Part shown: positions 12,315 to 24,196 of the stretch, piece by piece
Layout: each line of letters begins with the position of its first letter
How positions within the stretch are numbered: position 1 is the first letter of the stretch
NCBI GenBank assembly: GCA_037039685.1
Contig: JAWNGF010000009.1
Span: 1,674,001-1,738,000 of the forward strand
DNA: 64,000 bases
Reading direction: 5' to 3'
DNA from: Ceratobasidium sp. AG-K
Taxonomy: Eukaryota; Basidiomycota; Agaricomycetes; Cantharellales; Ceratobasidiaceae
Notes under the pieces: model-generated
Seen by the model: the letters and a program-made list of their open reading frames with translations, nothing else
Told to the model about the DNA's origin: nothing
Database searches by the model: none
Translations under genes and position numbers: made by a program

Positions 12315-14112
12315 ATGATCCCTCAGCTTTCAGCGCTTTTACTGACGAGCGCCCTAGCAGCTGTCGCAAGTCCTACTAAGTTCGTCAAGCGAGCTGATCC
12401 CAAGGCTGTGAGTCTATGCTCGTCCTCGAATCAACTGGTACTCATTTGCCCTTCAGGTATTGGCGCATGTCATTGTTGGCAACACGTACAACTACAATGC
12501 CGACAAGTGGAAGGCGGACGTTAGTCTTGCTTACTCCAAGGCGATCGATGTGTTCACAATGAATGTTGGACGAGACGATTGGCAGCCAGGTCAGGTCAAG
12601 ACTGCATATGACGCTGCGCAACAAGTCGCGCCCAATTTTAAGCGTAAGTTCATCTTTTGATATTTCGCCGATAATCATTCATGGTTTCCTACCAGTGTCC
12701 GTCTCTCTTGATATGAACTCTCTCCCCTGTGCGAGTGTGGCCGATGGGCAGTATATTATCAACAACTTCATTGCTCCATTCAGATCGCACCCGAACCGAT
12801 ACCTGTACAACGGAAAGATGTTCCTCTCAACGTTTGCAGGCCAATGGTGCACGTTTGGCCAATCGAGCGCCCCTGCTGGATGGCAATGGCTCATCAACAA
12901 TGCGGGAACTCCGATCTACTTTATCCCCAACTTGCAGATCGGCGATGCAACGCTCTTGTCGACCACCTGGAACTTTATCGATGGGTTCAGTAAGTTGTTA
13001 AACTAGTCGTGTTTGTACCGGGTTATTAACTCCTTTTAACAAGAACTGTGGAATGCCTGGCCCAAGGGTGCCGATTTTAATCAATGGTAAACGAGTCTTA
13101 TAATTATCTAAGCCTTTAACTAACCAAAAATTAGGGACGACGACGCATGGTGGATGCAAAACTCTGGGAGCAAGGGATATTTGACGCTCGTTGCGCCTTG
13201 GTTCTTCATTCACCTTCCTGGCGGCGATGTGAGTATCCGATCGACTGCTGCAAACCTCGTCACTAACCGATTTGTGACCCCAGCCCGCGATTAACAACCG
13301 CTACCTGAAAGGGGACAACTTTATGTACCGTCAGCGGTGGCAACAACTCATCAATAACCGTAACTCGCTGCCGTTTGTGGAGGTCGCTACTTGGAATGAT
13401 TATGGCGAGTCTCACGTGAGTACGGTCTGATACACTCGAGCCCCCAGCTTACTTGGTTCGATAGTACATCGGCCCTATGACCGGCCTTGCTCCCTCTGGT
13501 GCCAGTGGCTATATCACTCGTAAGTATATGCTCTACAAACTTAACTCCTGAGCTGACTAGAGCCACATCCTTTAGCCAAGAACGACCACCAGGCTTGGGC
13601 TGACTATACCTGGTACTATGCCACCTGGTGGAAGTCTGGTGCGGCTCCCGCCATTGCGACTGACCGAGTCTACATGTGGGCCCGCCCTCACCCCAAGAAC
13701 GCCGCTATCTGCAACAACGACGGAGTTGGCCCTGTCCTCAACTCCAACTTGGCCAGCGATCTCTTGTACGTGTCGGTCTTCCTCAAGTCCGCAGGTCAGG
13801 CCTACTGCTGGTCCGGCGGAAACAACTCGGGCACCAAGACTCTCAACGCGGGTGTCAACGAGTTTACTGTTCCGCTCGGAGCTGGTGGCGTCGGTTGCAC
13901 TGTAAGCCGATGCTTTGCATTTCTTATCTTGGGAGACTAAATCATCTCTAGATTACTCGCAACGGCGCGACTCTGATCGACTACAGGCCCAGCGATTTTA
14001 CCTACACGACATCTCCCAGCACTTGCAACGTAAGTCTATCTTTATTCCGTAAACAATCTCGGGTCTGACTTGTTATTAGATGAACGCCTGGACCGGCATG
14101 TTGCGCGGTTGA
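12315..14112 (+). CDS. Secreted glucan endo-1,3-alpha-glucosidase (GH71)
   Basis: Ten exons splice in frame to about 444 residues: 12315-12407, 12457-12643, 12696-12989, 13044-13086, 13135-13228, 13284-13415, 13465-13519, 13576-13901, 13952-14029 and 14080-14112. The protein starts with a hydrophobic signal peptide (MIPQLSALLLTSALAAVASP) and then a KR pair suited to Kex2 cleavage. Family hallmarks follow in order: AHVIVGNTYNY, FTMNVGRDDWQ, YNGKMFLSTFAGQWCTFG, AWWMQNSGSKGY, VAPWFFIHLPG, VEVATWNDYGESHYIGP and DYTWYYATWWKSGAAPAI. The WNDYGESH motif holds the Asp and Glu, three residues apart, that structural work on GH71 assigns to catalysis. The enzyme cuts alpha-1,3-glucan in fungal walls and acts in wall remodelling or attack on other fungi. 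Its C-terminal beta-rich region ends in a short Cys-containing tail. I see no frame breaks, so it is probably functional. Confidence 0.9.
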
Positions 14113-14832
14113 AAAGTTTTAGACCAAGTCAACGGCCTGAAGGATGAATAAATTCGCGAATTAGGATTAAAAAAATGAAATAGAACGGGCTTGTACAACG
14201 TGTGTGTAATAGAAACCATCTTTGACAGTAACTTGCGCGATCGAGTCGGCCAGAAGCCCGTGACCCGACCAAACTTTCTCGAGCTCCCAGAGAACCGGCT
14301 GTGCTATGTTGGATCGAGTTTATCCACGAGAAGCGGAAGATGTATGCGCTGGAACTTGATCTAGAATAGAAGGTAGTCGAAGGGATGAAGGGATGGCGAG
14401 CCCCCGTTATGATTCCCCAAATCACCTCCATACAAGACTTTCCTGCATCACGCAAAGCTTCCCACTTGCGAAGGCGCCTCTACTTGGCGAGCTATATACG
14501 TACGACTTTTACACAATTCCACATACACACAATCCTCTAGCACCAGGCTGGGCGAGTCGCGAACTCGGTTATATCTAGAAAAACCCAGGAACCAAACAGA
14601 ACGAAGGATAAAGACGTGGCAGCCAAAGGTTGGGGTCAAATTAACTTGGTTACGTCAGGCAGGGATTAACGGGTATAGGCCGAGAACAAGGTTTTAAGGT
14701 ACACCGAATGGGATGCGTTGTAGATGAGAACAAGCAATGTGGATGCAGAGATGCGAGTGTGAATTTTAAACACGATAGCAGGCAATACAAAAGATGGACG
14801 GGTCGTAGAAGAAACGTAAAGATCGTGTGGGT
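14113..14832. other. Convergent intergenic region
   Basis: This lies between the 3' ends of the GH71 gene (plus) and the Mps1 kinase gene (minus), so it should hold both 3' untranslated regions. No coding frame is recognised. Confidence 0.5.
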
Positions 14833-17800
14833 TTAACAGAATTGCTTGTAGGCTGGGTGTTTTGTATTTGCTAACCGTAGAGCGGGTAACAGGTTCTGGA
14901 CAGTGGTCAGGACGAGAAATCTGAGATCGAGATGCGACTCACTTGTGCCATTTGGGACACTGCCTCTTCATCCAGCGCTCCATTCTCAATCGCCTCTCGA
15001 GACGCGTGCTCAATAATCTGCTTCAACCATGCCTCGTTCACAATCGCCTCGTTGTCCTTCAGTCGGGGCACCTCGGCAGGGGTAGAGGTGTCTAGGAAAA
15101 CGTTAGAAGGGTCCTACTAAACCAACATTCGACTCACGTCTCCAGCTCCTCAACCACGGATCATCGAGCAACTCGGGTATGGTCCGTCGCTGCTTGGGGT
15201 CTCGGGTCAAGCATCCCTTGAGCGTGTCGACCACGTCTGGCGGGACGGGCGTCGCCATATCGGGAAGCTGCCTCGGTTGACCGTCTTTATCACTCGCCGG
15301 CGCGACAGGAATCGACTGGGCGGGATAGTCGATCACGTGATTGGGATCCGAGATGGCGCGAAGTTTGGGAACCGCGCCCGTGATGGAGTAAAACGGCGGC
15401 CGGCCATAGATCATTTGGTAGAGGATGCAGCCGAGGGACCATACGTCGCTTGCCCGCCCGAGCTGTCGCCATGTCAGTTTGTGTACGCGAAAAACCAGGG
15501 GCACACACCTTCAATCGACGCCCATTGGCAGTCTGGGTTTCCTCGATACTCTCTGGGCTCATGTAATTGAGCGTCCCGACCTGGTGTTCTCGCTGAATGT
15601 TGGTCGTGTCATTGGCAATGGCCTTGGCGATACCAAAGTCGATGAGTTTGAGCGAGCCCTTGACGAGGACAAAGTTGGCGGGCTTGAGATCCGAGTGGAC
15701 AATCTTTTCTTCGTGGATTGTTTGTACGGCTTCGAGCATCTGGGTGGGGTGAGTACAAGAATTGGACATGCCGCGAGGCGCACCTGTTGCCAATAAATCG
15801 CAATCCAGTGAGGCTGGAGCAGCGTGCCCTGCCTCTCTTGCAACAGTTTTGCCAAGTCGATTTCGCCCAGTTCCATGACCTACTAGAGTCAGCCTCGCCC
15901 TAGTCCGGCTGACGCAACGCACCATCATCAAGTATCGCCCGCCTCGTCCGACAGCCTGGGAATCAATCAATTTGATGATCCGCTCGTTTCCATCTAATCG
16001 CTTCAAGAGCTGCATCTCGTTGACGTATCCGCGCATCGTCTCTTCGTCGACCTTGGAGTCGAGTCGGACGCGCTTGAGGGCGTATATCTTGTTGTTGGGC
16101 GAAATGACCTTGTAAACCTTGGACGAGCCGCCTCGACCGATGCAATCCACGACGGTGTATTCTTGCTTGTTGCACTGCCGGCAGGTTAGTCGCTGGCTAC
16201 AGCAGCCCGACGCACTCACAATGAACCTATCCCGCTTGGCCTGGGCCGCCTCGCGCTCTCTCGATATGGTCGACGGAGGCATCATCGCCACACCCTGGGA
16301 ACTCGCAGGCCGAACGTCGCGTTCGCGTTCCATCTCACGCTCCATTTCGCGCTCTCGCATGTCCACGGCCCTCTCCCGATTGCGATTCTCGACCTCGCGG
16401 AGCCTTTCGCGTTCCCGCTCGAGGACCTTGCCCTCTTCCCGTCCCATACCTCCGTACCCGCCCACATCGACGCCATAGCTCCCTCCGACCCCCGCTGCGT
16501 CGGCTCGTTCTTGCATCTTGGGATCCTGGCCAGCTGCCCATGTCTGTCCTGCTCGATTTTCTTTTTCTCGTCCGGCGATGATGGTGGCGGTAGGGGGCGA
16601 GGGTGCAGTCGGACTGCGTCGGTGCCGGAGCGAGGAGAGGGGCGATTTGGAGGGAGGGGTTTCGAGCGGCGATGGGCGGAGTGTGTCTGACAACCTTCGT
16701 ACGTGTTCGTGATGGTTTTGTACCGACTTGACCTGGGCGGATTGGGCCGAGCCGTAGTAGCCCGAACTCGTGCCTGGTCGGTCGCGTTCTCCGTGCTCGT
16801 TCCATCCGGCGGCACTTGTGCTCCTAGGTTCGTACCCCCGAGGCTGAGGGACGTATCGTTGCGGCTCGGGTTCTTGGTCGTAGTTGGGTCGCTCGTCTTC
16901 CAGAGGGCTGGGTTCGGGTTCAAGCACGGGTCGAACCGTGTCGAGACTGGGACGGTCAAAGCTCTCGCGCAACGAGTCGATGCTGGGTCGCGAGTCGCCT
17001 CCTCCACTCAGGGCACGGTACATGTTTTCGAGCGACGGTCTGCTCGAGGGTTTGGCGGTCATGCCTGGAAGAGGCGGACGGGAGCGGGAGCCCTTGGACC
17101 AGCTGCCGATGGAGGATTTCCAGTCGAGCAATCGCGCCTTGACGGATCCTGCCCCGAGGCGGAGGGACGGTGCGGTGGATGCGAGCGACGATGTGCTTCC
17201 GGTGGCGGCCGAGGACTGGGCAAGCGGGTGGGATTGGGGCTGGGCTGGGCTGGGGGGATTTTCTGCGAGGGGAGAGTCGATGGGGGATTCTGCAGGCGGG
17301 GATGCATGGCGGGCGTCGGGCGAGGACATGGACCGCCCCAGTGCACGCGGGTTGTCTGGGGCTGGGACAGATGAGTGTGTGTCACCGAAAACGGTTGATG
17401 ACGTACTGGCATCCTTGCGGGGGCGCAACAGCCCATTTCGTTCCGACGTGCGGGGGGCGATGGCATAGTGCCTTGCCTGGCGCTCTTCATCTTCTGTTTC
17501 TGCCTCTTCAACCTGGTCCTTGACGAGCACCCGGCGGGGCGGGCTGATCCGGCCCGACCCACGCGACAGAAATTTGCCGGCACTGGCGCTGAGCAGGGGC
17601 TTGCGCGTGGTGAGCGGCGTGACCTCGGACAGCGGCCGTGACTGGAGCTTGCTCGACGACGGCACAAGCACGCGTTTGGTGCCAACCGTGCGGGGAACAG
17701 CGCTGTCGGGGCTGTGTTCGACCGTGGGAGACAGCACAACTGGCTGCGACGACGTGCGCAGAAACTGGCGCCCCGTGTTGAGCGGCGGCAGCGACGACAG

Positions 17801-18061
17801 AGCACTTTGGGCGAGGGTGCTGGCGCGTGGGCGGGGGCTTGGACGCGGAGACTCGTTCTCCTCGGACGGTGGCTGTGGCGGCGTGCCCAGGTCAGACACG
17901 CCCAGGGATGGAGACCGTGCCGCCCACAGCTTGGGCTGGTCTAGACCCTCCTCGTCGTCGCTCACATCGAGCTCGAGTGCACCGAGGTTCGGGCGAAACG
18001 GAGACACCGGCGGAGGAAGGCCCACGGGTTGGCTGGACGATAGCATCGCACTGTTCGCCAT
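14833..18061 (-). CDS. mps1: Mps1/TTK dual-specificity spindle-checkpoint kinase
   Basis: Seven minus-strand exons splice in frame to about 985 residues: 18061-16220, 16174-15923, 15879-15784, 15739-15509, 15462-15138, 15091-14943 and 14895-14833. The first about 600 residues are low-complexity, rich in Ser, Pro and Arg, as usual for fungal Mps1. They include a highly charged helical stretch of RERERE type. The kinase domain then shows YTVVDCIGRGGSSKVYKV (glycine loop), IYALKRV (ATP-binding Lys), IVHSDLKPANF (catalytic loop), LKLIDFGIAKA (DFG) and QVGTLNYMSPES (activation segment and APE). It ends in DPKQRRTIPELLDDPWL. The HSDLKPAN loop, the short DFG-to-GTLNYM spacing and the downstream Asn/Ile-rich insert mark Mps1/TTK. 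The protein acts at kinetochores and spindle pole bodies. If the last intron is retained the protein ends a few residues earlier. No defects are seen. Confidence 0.93.
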
Positions 18062-18693
18062 TAGCTCCAGCTGCCATCAACCCCAGGCTACTCACAAATC
18101 TTGGCTCGACGAGGGAGATAATTGTCGCGTCCAACATCGGCACGTGTCCAGTTCATGCCATGTCACGTGAATCAATTACCAAATATTAATATATCCCACA
18201 ATGAGCAAATGACCGCCACCGTTGGCCGCTTCACGCCACACCAACCCGCCGACAGGGCCGCCCGTGGGTCCAGCCTATCGGTTACCTCTTCTTGAATTAC
18301 GACCCAAAACTCCACCGCGCAATTCTCCTTGTCAAGAGCCTGCCCGGACAGAATCAATCCTCTGGCTTACCCTGAGCTGCTTTTTGCCACCGCCACTGCC
18401 TTGTCGCCAACATAGCTTCCCCTGGGGCTCGTCGAATTTACTAATCCCCTACCAAGTCCGACCGACTACAATGGCATAATTTTATTTCACCACATTTAAT
18501 TATTATTCACAGTCAGTACAGAAGAGGTTCATGAAGACGGCGTCGCAATTCCGGAAATGAAATCTCCCTCGTCATCTCTTCCTGTGGCGAGTCTGTCCCA
18601 GGTATAATAGTGGCTTGGGTAACGCGCTTTAGATCTTATAGAGCAAGCATATGCTGTATGTTTCAAATTGTATTTTTCCCATCCATTGCCCGG
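18062..18693. other. Mps1 upstream region
   Basis: This is the 5' flank of the minus-strand kinase gene. It holds AT-rich boxes (AAATATTAATATATCCC at about 18180) and CAAT-like words (CCAAT-type on the minus strand), plausible for a core promoter. No gene is recognised. Confidence 0.4.
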
Positions 18694-19104
18694 TCACATG
18701 CTCACACTTTTTTTTTTTTTTTTTTTTGGATATCATTTATAAGGCGGCCTCCTGCGAGGGAGACACTGCAACAAAGCCAACCACTAAATACAACCCAGGC
18801 GTGGAGAACAGCACACAGGAGAACAAGAACCAAGGAGAGGATAAACAAGCGGAGAAAAGGTAAAGATAGTAGGTAATTAGTGTATGTAAGTTAAACGTCC
18901 ACCCTCTCCGAAGCCAGAAACCCCAGAGCCGCCTTGAGACCTGCAGACTTCGAGAACATGAACGAGAGGTTGAGTGACCAGCTGACGCACTTCACGACAT
19001 GTCCCCCTCGTCATGCCTGGGACATTCGCGAAAGATGTGGGGGACTGTCTGGGATGCGGCGCCGCAAGGGCATGTGGGTGATGGGATGAATCACATGCTC
19101 ACAC
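18694..19104 (-). mobile_element. 5'-truncated LINE with 14-bp target-site duplication
   Basis: The 14-base word TCACATGCTCACAC occurs at 18694-18707 and again at 19091-19104. Directly inside the left copy is a run of 20 T (18708-18727), the complement of a poly(A) tail. The element body is therefore 18708-19090 on the minus strand. Its frame gives CPCGAASQTVPHIFRECP, the CxC...H...C knuckle found at the C terminus of many fungal LINE reverse-transcriptase/RNase H proteins. After a stop, remnants of the last helix (LKAALGFLASERV) follow. The tail, the flanking duplication and the 5' truncation are the signature of target-primed reverse transcription. It is a dead copy of about 383 bp. Confidence 0.8.
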
Positions 19105-19370
19105 GGCGGCTAAAAGCCTTTAGAGTGTGTTGGTAATGCAAACCCGATTTAGCAATTTGGCGCATATATGCTCAAAAGCAGCCTGGGGAAGTAGGTTTTG
19201 CCTAATCTATTTCTGCAGCGTATAGCACATGTATCTAGACTTATATTATGCTGTTTGTTTTACCTGAATCCTGAGCAACGGCATCCTGAGACACAAGTTT
19301 GGACACCAAGATCACGTGTGGCCAAGCTTCATGTCAGCGCTAGTCCATTCAATTCAAGCTCATCGGCGCT

Positions 19371-20310
19371 GTGGCAAACATAAACCGCGCTATTGATAAC
19401 CTAAATCAGGCAGCAACACAAGCTGCTGCCACAGAACACCCAGACAAGCCGGCCATATTCAATGGACTGGACGTGTCATACCTGCAGTGGTTCGAGCATC
19501 TCAGTCAAGTCGTGGACATCAACAAAGCCATCGACTCTCTCGAGCGTGCTGTGACATTCATCACGATGACGATGAAGATAAGCCTCAATCCCTCAGAAAC
19601 CTTGGAGACTCGTATAACAACCTATTCGAATGCTTGGACGACCCTACAGGCCTTGAAAAAGCAATCGGTTGCTTGGTGCACGCGGTATCGCTCTCGCCCG
19701 ACGATCACACTGACACGCTGGAAATGCTCAACGCGCTTGGAAATCTATACTAATTACGCTTCAAACCTCTGGAAAACTTTCAGACATAAACGAATCAATC
19801 AAGTATTTTGTCCAGGGAGTGTCACTCAACAATCTCGGAGTTTTACACTTGCGTCGTTTCAATCTGCTCGGCGAGAACTCCGACTTCGATAGGGGAATAG
19901 ATGCGCTGGGCTCAATAGTGTGTATCAAGCCTAGAGGCGAGAAGCTGGACCCGACGGTTCTCCGCCATCTTGGTATTTTGCACCAGCTCCGATCCCAGCA
20001 GGCAAAAGATTAGGTTGACCTTAATATTGTAATCGACTACCTAACGCGGGCAGAATACCTGACGTCCATCAGCCGTAAATTAAAGCCAGAAATCCTTAGG
20101 ACTCTGGGGCCCGCATATCTGTCGCGATTCGGATACTCCCAACAGCTATCTGATGTCGAGAAGGCAATTGAATCGCTTGTTCAAGCGGTACCGCGTTCAC
20201 CACATGAACCCATCAACACACCAAGAGTTTTCACCACCATGCCAGCGCAAAAAGTGTTGTTTTTGGGAGCTCATCTATCTGGTATCATGGCCGTGCAGCC
20301 GCAAGCTTGA
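19371..20310 (+). pseudogene. Broken tetratricopeptide-repeat protein gene
   Basis: The frames contain repeated TPR-like blocks of about 42 residues. Examples are INKAIDSLERAV, LRNLGDSYNNLFECLDDPTGLEKAI, LNNLGVLHLRRFNLLGENSDFDRGIDAL and LGPAYLSRFGYSQQLSDVEKAIESL. They match the consensus of fungal TPR (often CHAT-linked) proteins: LGxxxxxRFxxxGxxxDxxxAI. The blocks lie in different frames. The frame shifts at about 19562 without intron signals. An internal stop lies near 19750, and a TAG at about 20011 interrupts a frame that continues coding TPR sequence to about 20230. No downstream CHAT or NB-ARC domain follows. I call it a pseudogene of a large multicopy family. Confidence 0.65.
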
Positions 20311-21918
20311 CTAAGGCTAACCCGGAAGTGTAGCAGAACACGATCCTCACTCCGGCCGATCGTTAAATATCTAGATATATAATTTTCATTACATGATTAT
20401 TGACTCGTGAATGGCTTCTTCGCCCTTTGGGTGCGCACCCCTTTCGGTAAATTCGGAGTATAAGTTATCTTATGGTCAACGCACCCATCAGCGAAAACAC
20501 GTCGGGCCAGGGTATGGATTTAATTGCCACTTGGTTAGTACTTCACGGGACGTGTCTGCGCCGCATACCCGCCTCTAAACCGAACCTGTAATGACTTGTA
20601 TCATGATTTAGTCTAGCAGGCTAGCTCTAGTAAATTGACTAGTGCTCGTGTAATTTCTAAGTATTAGAAAGAGCCTGCGCACTGTGCTTCTAGGGTTAAT
20701 TGTTCTTCCAGTCTAATGATGCTCGCTTGTGCCAACCCAGACCCATTTTGGTGAGGCGTATTTCCCATAGCACCATTGCGCTTCCTGTGTAGCTCCCCGG
20801 CCTTTTTTCTTGGCACAATTTGCCTCCTATGATGTATCCTATATATATAAAAAAGATAAGTTACTGCGAGAATGCTGGGAAATATGCGCATGTAGGCGCA
20901 ATGCGTGCGAAGGGTGGCGCTTGAATATGAGATCATGGCGTTGGCGGCTAGGCATGCACTTGTTGATTGGGTTCAAGATTAGCGCCAAGCAATCAGTCAT
21001 CTGCCCCCACCAGCCTGAGACAAGGACGGACCTAATTTTTCACGACCCACTTGTATAAGCTTGAATCAGGAATCGCATTTTTCCGTTATCTTACATCTTC
21101 GGCCAACCAATTCCTCTACCTTTCTAATAATATGTACGCCGCCCGGTTAAAGCAGCTGGTTTGGTGTTAGCATATACCATACCTCAAGCCCAAAATCTAC
21201 TTTGCATTTCTGGGCTAACCTTTGGGGATAAATAAATGCAAAAGGCTGCCCAAAAATATTCGGCTCGCGCTTCAACCCCGATGATGGGATTCAAAGGTTC
21301 AACTTGACCGATAGACCCAAGAAAATATTGGAGCTGGAAGTTATCGAGATTAGTCGGCCCGAAAAATTCTACATAATTGTTACGCGGATTGCCGATCATA
21401 TGAAAGGCCTTCCTGAAAACCCTAACCTGAAGATGCCGGGTTATTTCGGCGCCTCAACACAGAATTCAACGCGTCTTACGAGTTTAGGGCTTTAGAGCGA
21501 CCAAAGATTATGTGATTCGTCCAGTTGCTTGTAAACCTGTTATAGACCGAGTCTCTGGCGGGTTATCTCACTAAAATCGAGAGTTTGATTATCCAGAAGC
21601 TGCCCAGCCATTATTCTTTTCGCTCTGTGGTCTATACCCTTTACTGTTTATTAGAGTGTTGCTCCCACAGCTTGCCCTCGTGCAAGTTGGCCAGATATGT
21701 ACAGTGACTCTAGTAGCTCTACTTCTTCACGTTTTGACATCCTGTGGTAGTTGATTTCCTCTGCTCGATCGTGCTTTATCGTGGTGGTAGACTCTAATTA
21801 TATTTGGAATATCAGGCTAGAGCCCGATTTGTGGATCAAAGTATGGGATCGCAAATCACATGCACTGATGAGCTGGAATCGACTAATTCACCCCCATGAC
21901 TAAATACATTATCCATTA
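20311..21918. other. Intergenic, nothing identified
   Basis: There is no recognisable gene. An open frame at 21304-21495 (plus) has a coding-like feel (LELEVIEISRPEKFYIIVTRI) but no family assignment and no start context. The remainder is AT-rich. Confidence 0.35.
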
Positions 21919-23487
21919 TCAACTATGAGTCACACCGTACCACATCAATCCTAATACACCGCCTCCCAAAATACCCACCGGCGTTGGGACTCCAAACGAG
22001 TCTACCCCAACGTATGCGCTCGCAGCTACCACCACCCACCACGGCTCGCTTCCCAACGAGACGCCTCGAGTAGCGTCTGGCTTTACATAACCGATCTCCC
22101 ACAAACGGTGAACCGCTGTAAATACCAGCCCTACCGCGGCCGCATTGACGCCCCGCAGGATTGATAGCACAAATCGGTTTGATCGGATAACGCGCCAGAG
22201 AGACTGGAATCCCAGGGCGAGGGTCAGACCCGGGAAAAATATTCCTACAAATCCTAGTATTGCACCAAGGATGGTAGGGGTATTAGTCGAGCCAAGAGCC
22301 AACGCTCCCAGATAGACAGCAAAGTTGAAGTTTGGGCCGGGAAAGGCCTGAATAATGGCCAATCCTATGAGGAAGTCGCGAGCCGAGACCCACCCGGGCT
22401 CAACAACATATTCTCGAAGGAGCGGAATAACGACGGGACCACCGCCAAAAATTATCGTCCCAGCGAGGAACATGTTTGCAAATAATTGGAAGGGTAGCGG
22501 TGGTGACTTGAGGGTGGCGCGAAGGACCATAAGCGTGATAAAGATAACTACCCGTAACTAATCAGAGACTAGTGCCCGATACTACGAAATGAGCCTACCA
22601 AAGAACCCTATGATCACAGCAATCCCAAGTTTGAGTGGGACCTTGTGAAACTGACTTTGAATGGTGGGTGTAGGTATCCGCCTCTCGTTAGCTTGATTAT
22701 CCGACCCGGGATTTGTTGCTCCATACGAGGATTTCACGGATGCATGATCGTGGAGCGTATCCATCGGAATGCCCTCGACCTCTTCATCAGCCCTTGCTGC
22801 GGCGCTTTGCCGCCTCATCTTGGCCACCATTCTCCCCACCCTTCCTCGAAGAAAGTGATCCCACGTCACGGAAACCACGCCTCCGATCGCGATGAGTGTC
22901 GGGAAGTACCAAAGCGCGTTATAGCACAGTCCAGCGCAGGCGCTAGCCAAGACGATGAGCCGAGTAATTGGGTCAGTGATCGCCTTTCGCGCAAGTTGGA
23001 CAGCCGCTAGGGCGATAATTCCGACAGTAGAAGAGTTTAATCCGGAGAGAAGGGCATATACTGGACCGGGGAGGATTGGGTTGACTTTAGATATTCCAAG
23101 CGAGAGCAGGTACATGCCGACTGCACCAGGCAGACTCCACAGGAGAAATGCCAGGAGCGAAGGCAGGAAGCCAGCGTGTAAAAAGGCGATGCTAAAGTTT
23201 AGCTTGGTGCTCCCCGGTCCGGGAAGGGCTTGGCAAATCGAGAATAGTTCCTGGTACTGTGACAATTTGAGTAAAAAAGCATTTGGGGAAATGGAGTGTA
23301 GACCCACTGTTTGCTCGTCAATCCAAGGTATTTTACCTGTGGATTCGACGAAGCGCTTATGCAAAATCTGAAAGTGGACGGGCGGACCACCGAAAGCCGT
23401 AAAACCGAGATCACAGGTGCGCAAGAAAAAGTCCCAGTCAAGCCTTTTTCGCGGCTCACTGGCACCAGGACTAGGCATAGACGACAT
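21919..23487 (-). CDS. Chromate ion transporter (CHR family, two-domain)
   Basis: Three exons (23487-23308, 23256-22599, 22547-21919) with 51-nt introns give about 488 residues. The N-terminal half carries DLGFTAFGGPPVHFQILHKRFV, the FGGP(P)-type signature of ChrA. It continues with ICQALPGPGSTKLNFSIAF and several hydrophobic helices. A hydrophilic loop of about 60 residues follows. The second half repeats the plan: GTIIFGGGPVVIPLLREYVV and AIIQAFPGPNFNFAVYLG. The duplicated FGG/PGP motifs show the long two-domain form known from fungi such as Neurospora CHR-1. The protein sits in a membrane and moves chromate and/or sulfate-like anions. In fungi it has been linked to chromate uptake and sensitivity, so direction of transport should not be assumed. 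The frame is intact and the start is the first ATG before the DFFLRTCDLGF motif. Confidence 0.92.
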
Positions 23488-24196
23488 GATCAGAGGAGAA
23501 GAAATCCACGAAGACTCTGGTCGATCACAAGATTTTATAAGCTATCGAAGAGGCTCGCACGTGTGTTTCTTGGCATCATGATCGTCCACCTTGTCCAAGG
23601 CACGCAATTCGTCGCCAAGGATTTACCAGCAGATTTGAAATTGGCTTCGAGGTTTCGTGGTTACATTATCATAACATTACACTAACATGTCCAGAACGCG
23701 GTGGACATGTTTCGCGATCAGTACTTGTTATTGAATCAATACAATACACAACATAAACCCTGGTATAAGGCAGGCCTAGGCGACGTACACATCCCTGGAC
23801 ATCTTACTTTTGCCATGAATTTACCGATTCGGTCGAAGCGTGTACTCACCTGAGGACGGACCCGTTTGGATCGGTTGAAACTTTCGCCGAACTACTGTTC
23901 TCCTTGACCACAGAGGTCTCCATCAAGCCTTAAGATATTCAATAGGTGCGTAGACACAACATGACGTGTACAAAACGGCTATCATCAATGGATCTCGTTT
24001 CCAAGCTTCAGCGGCTTAGTTCATGATCCGCGACGCATACCCATTGCGCCTCTAAACCTAGGCTCTTGATATCTTGTATATTTTCTGGCCTTCTTTCGGT
24101 TCGAGGAATGGACGAGTTTCGGGTAATTTTTCTCAGGTTGCTAACGTGTGAGATGGACCGAGGGCTCCAGCCGCCCTGTACACATCAGTCGGCAAC
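23488..24196. other. Upstream region of the chromate transporter
   Basis: About 700 bp without a recognisable gene, between the transporter start and the large inverted repeat. It should include the transporter promoter. I see no distinctive operator. Confidence 0.35.

Noticed and set aside
16119..18189. Long plus-strand frames over the kinase gene (for example 16703-17374 and 17520-18170)
   Set aside because: They are antisense shadows of the GC-rich, low-complexity Mps1 N-terminal exon.
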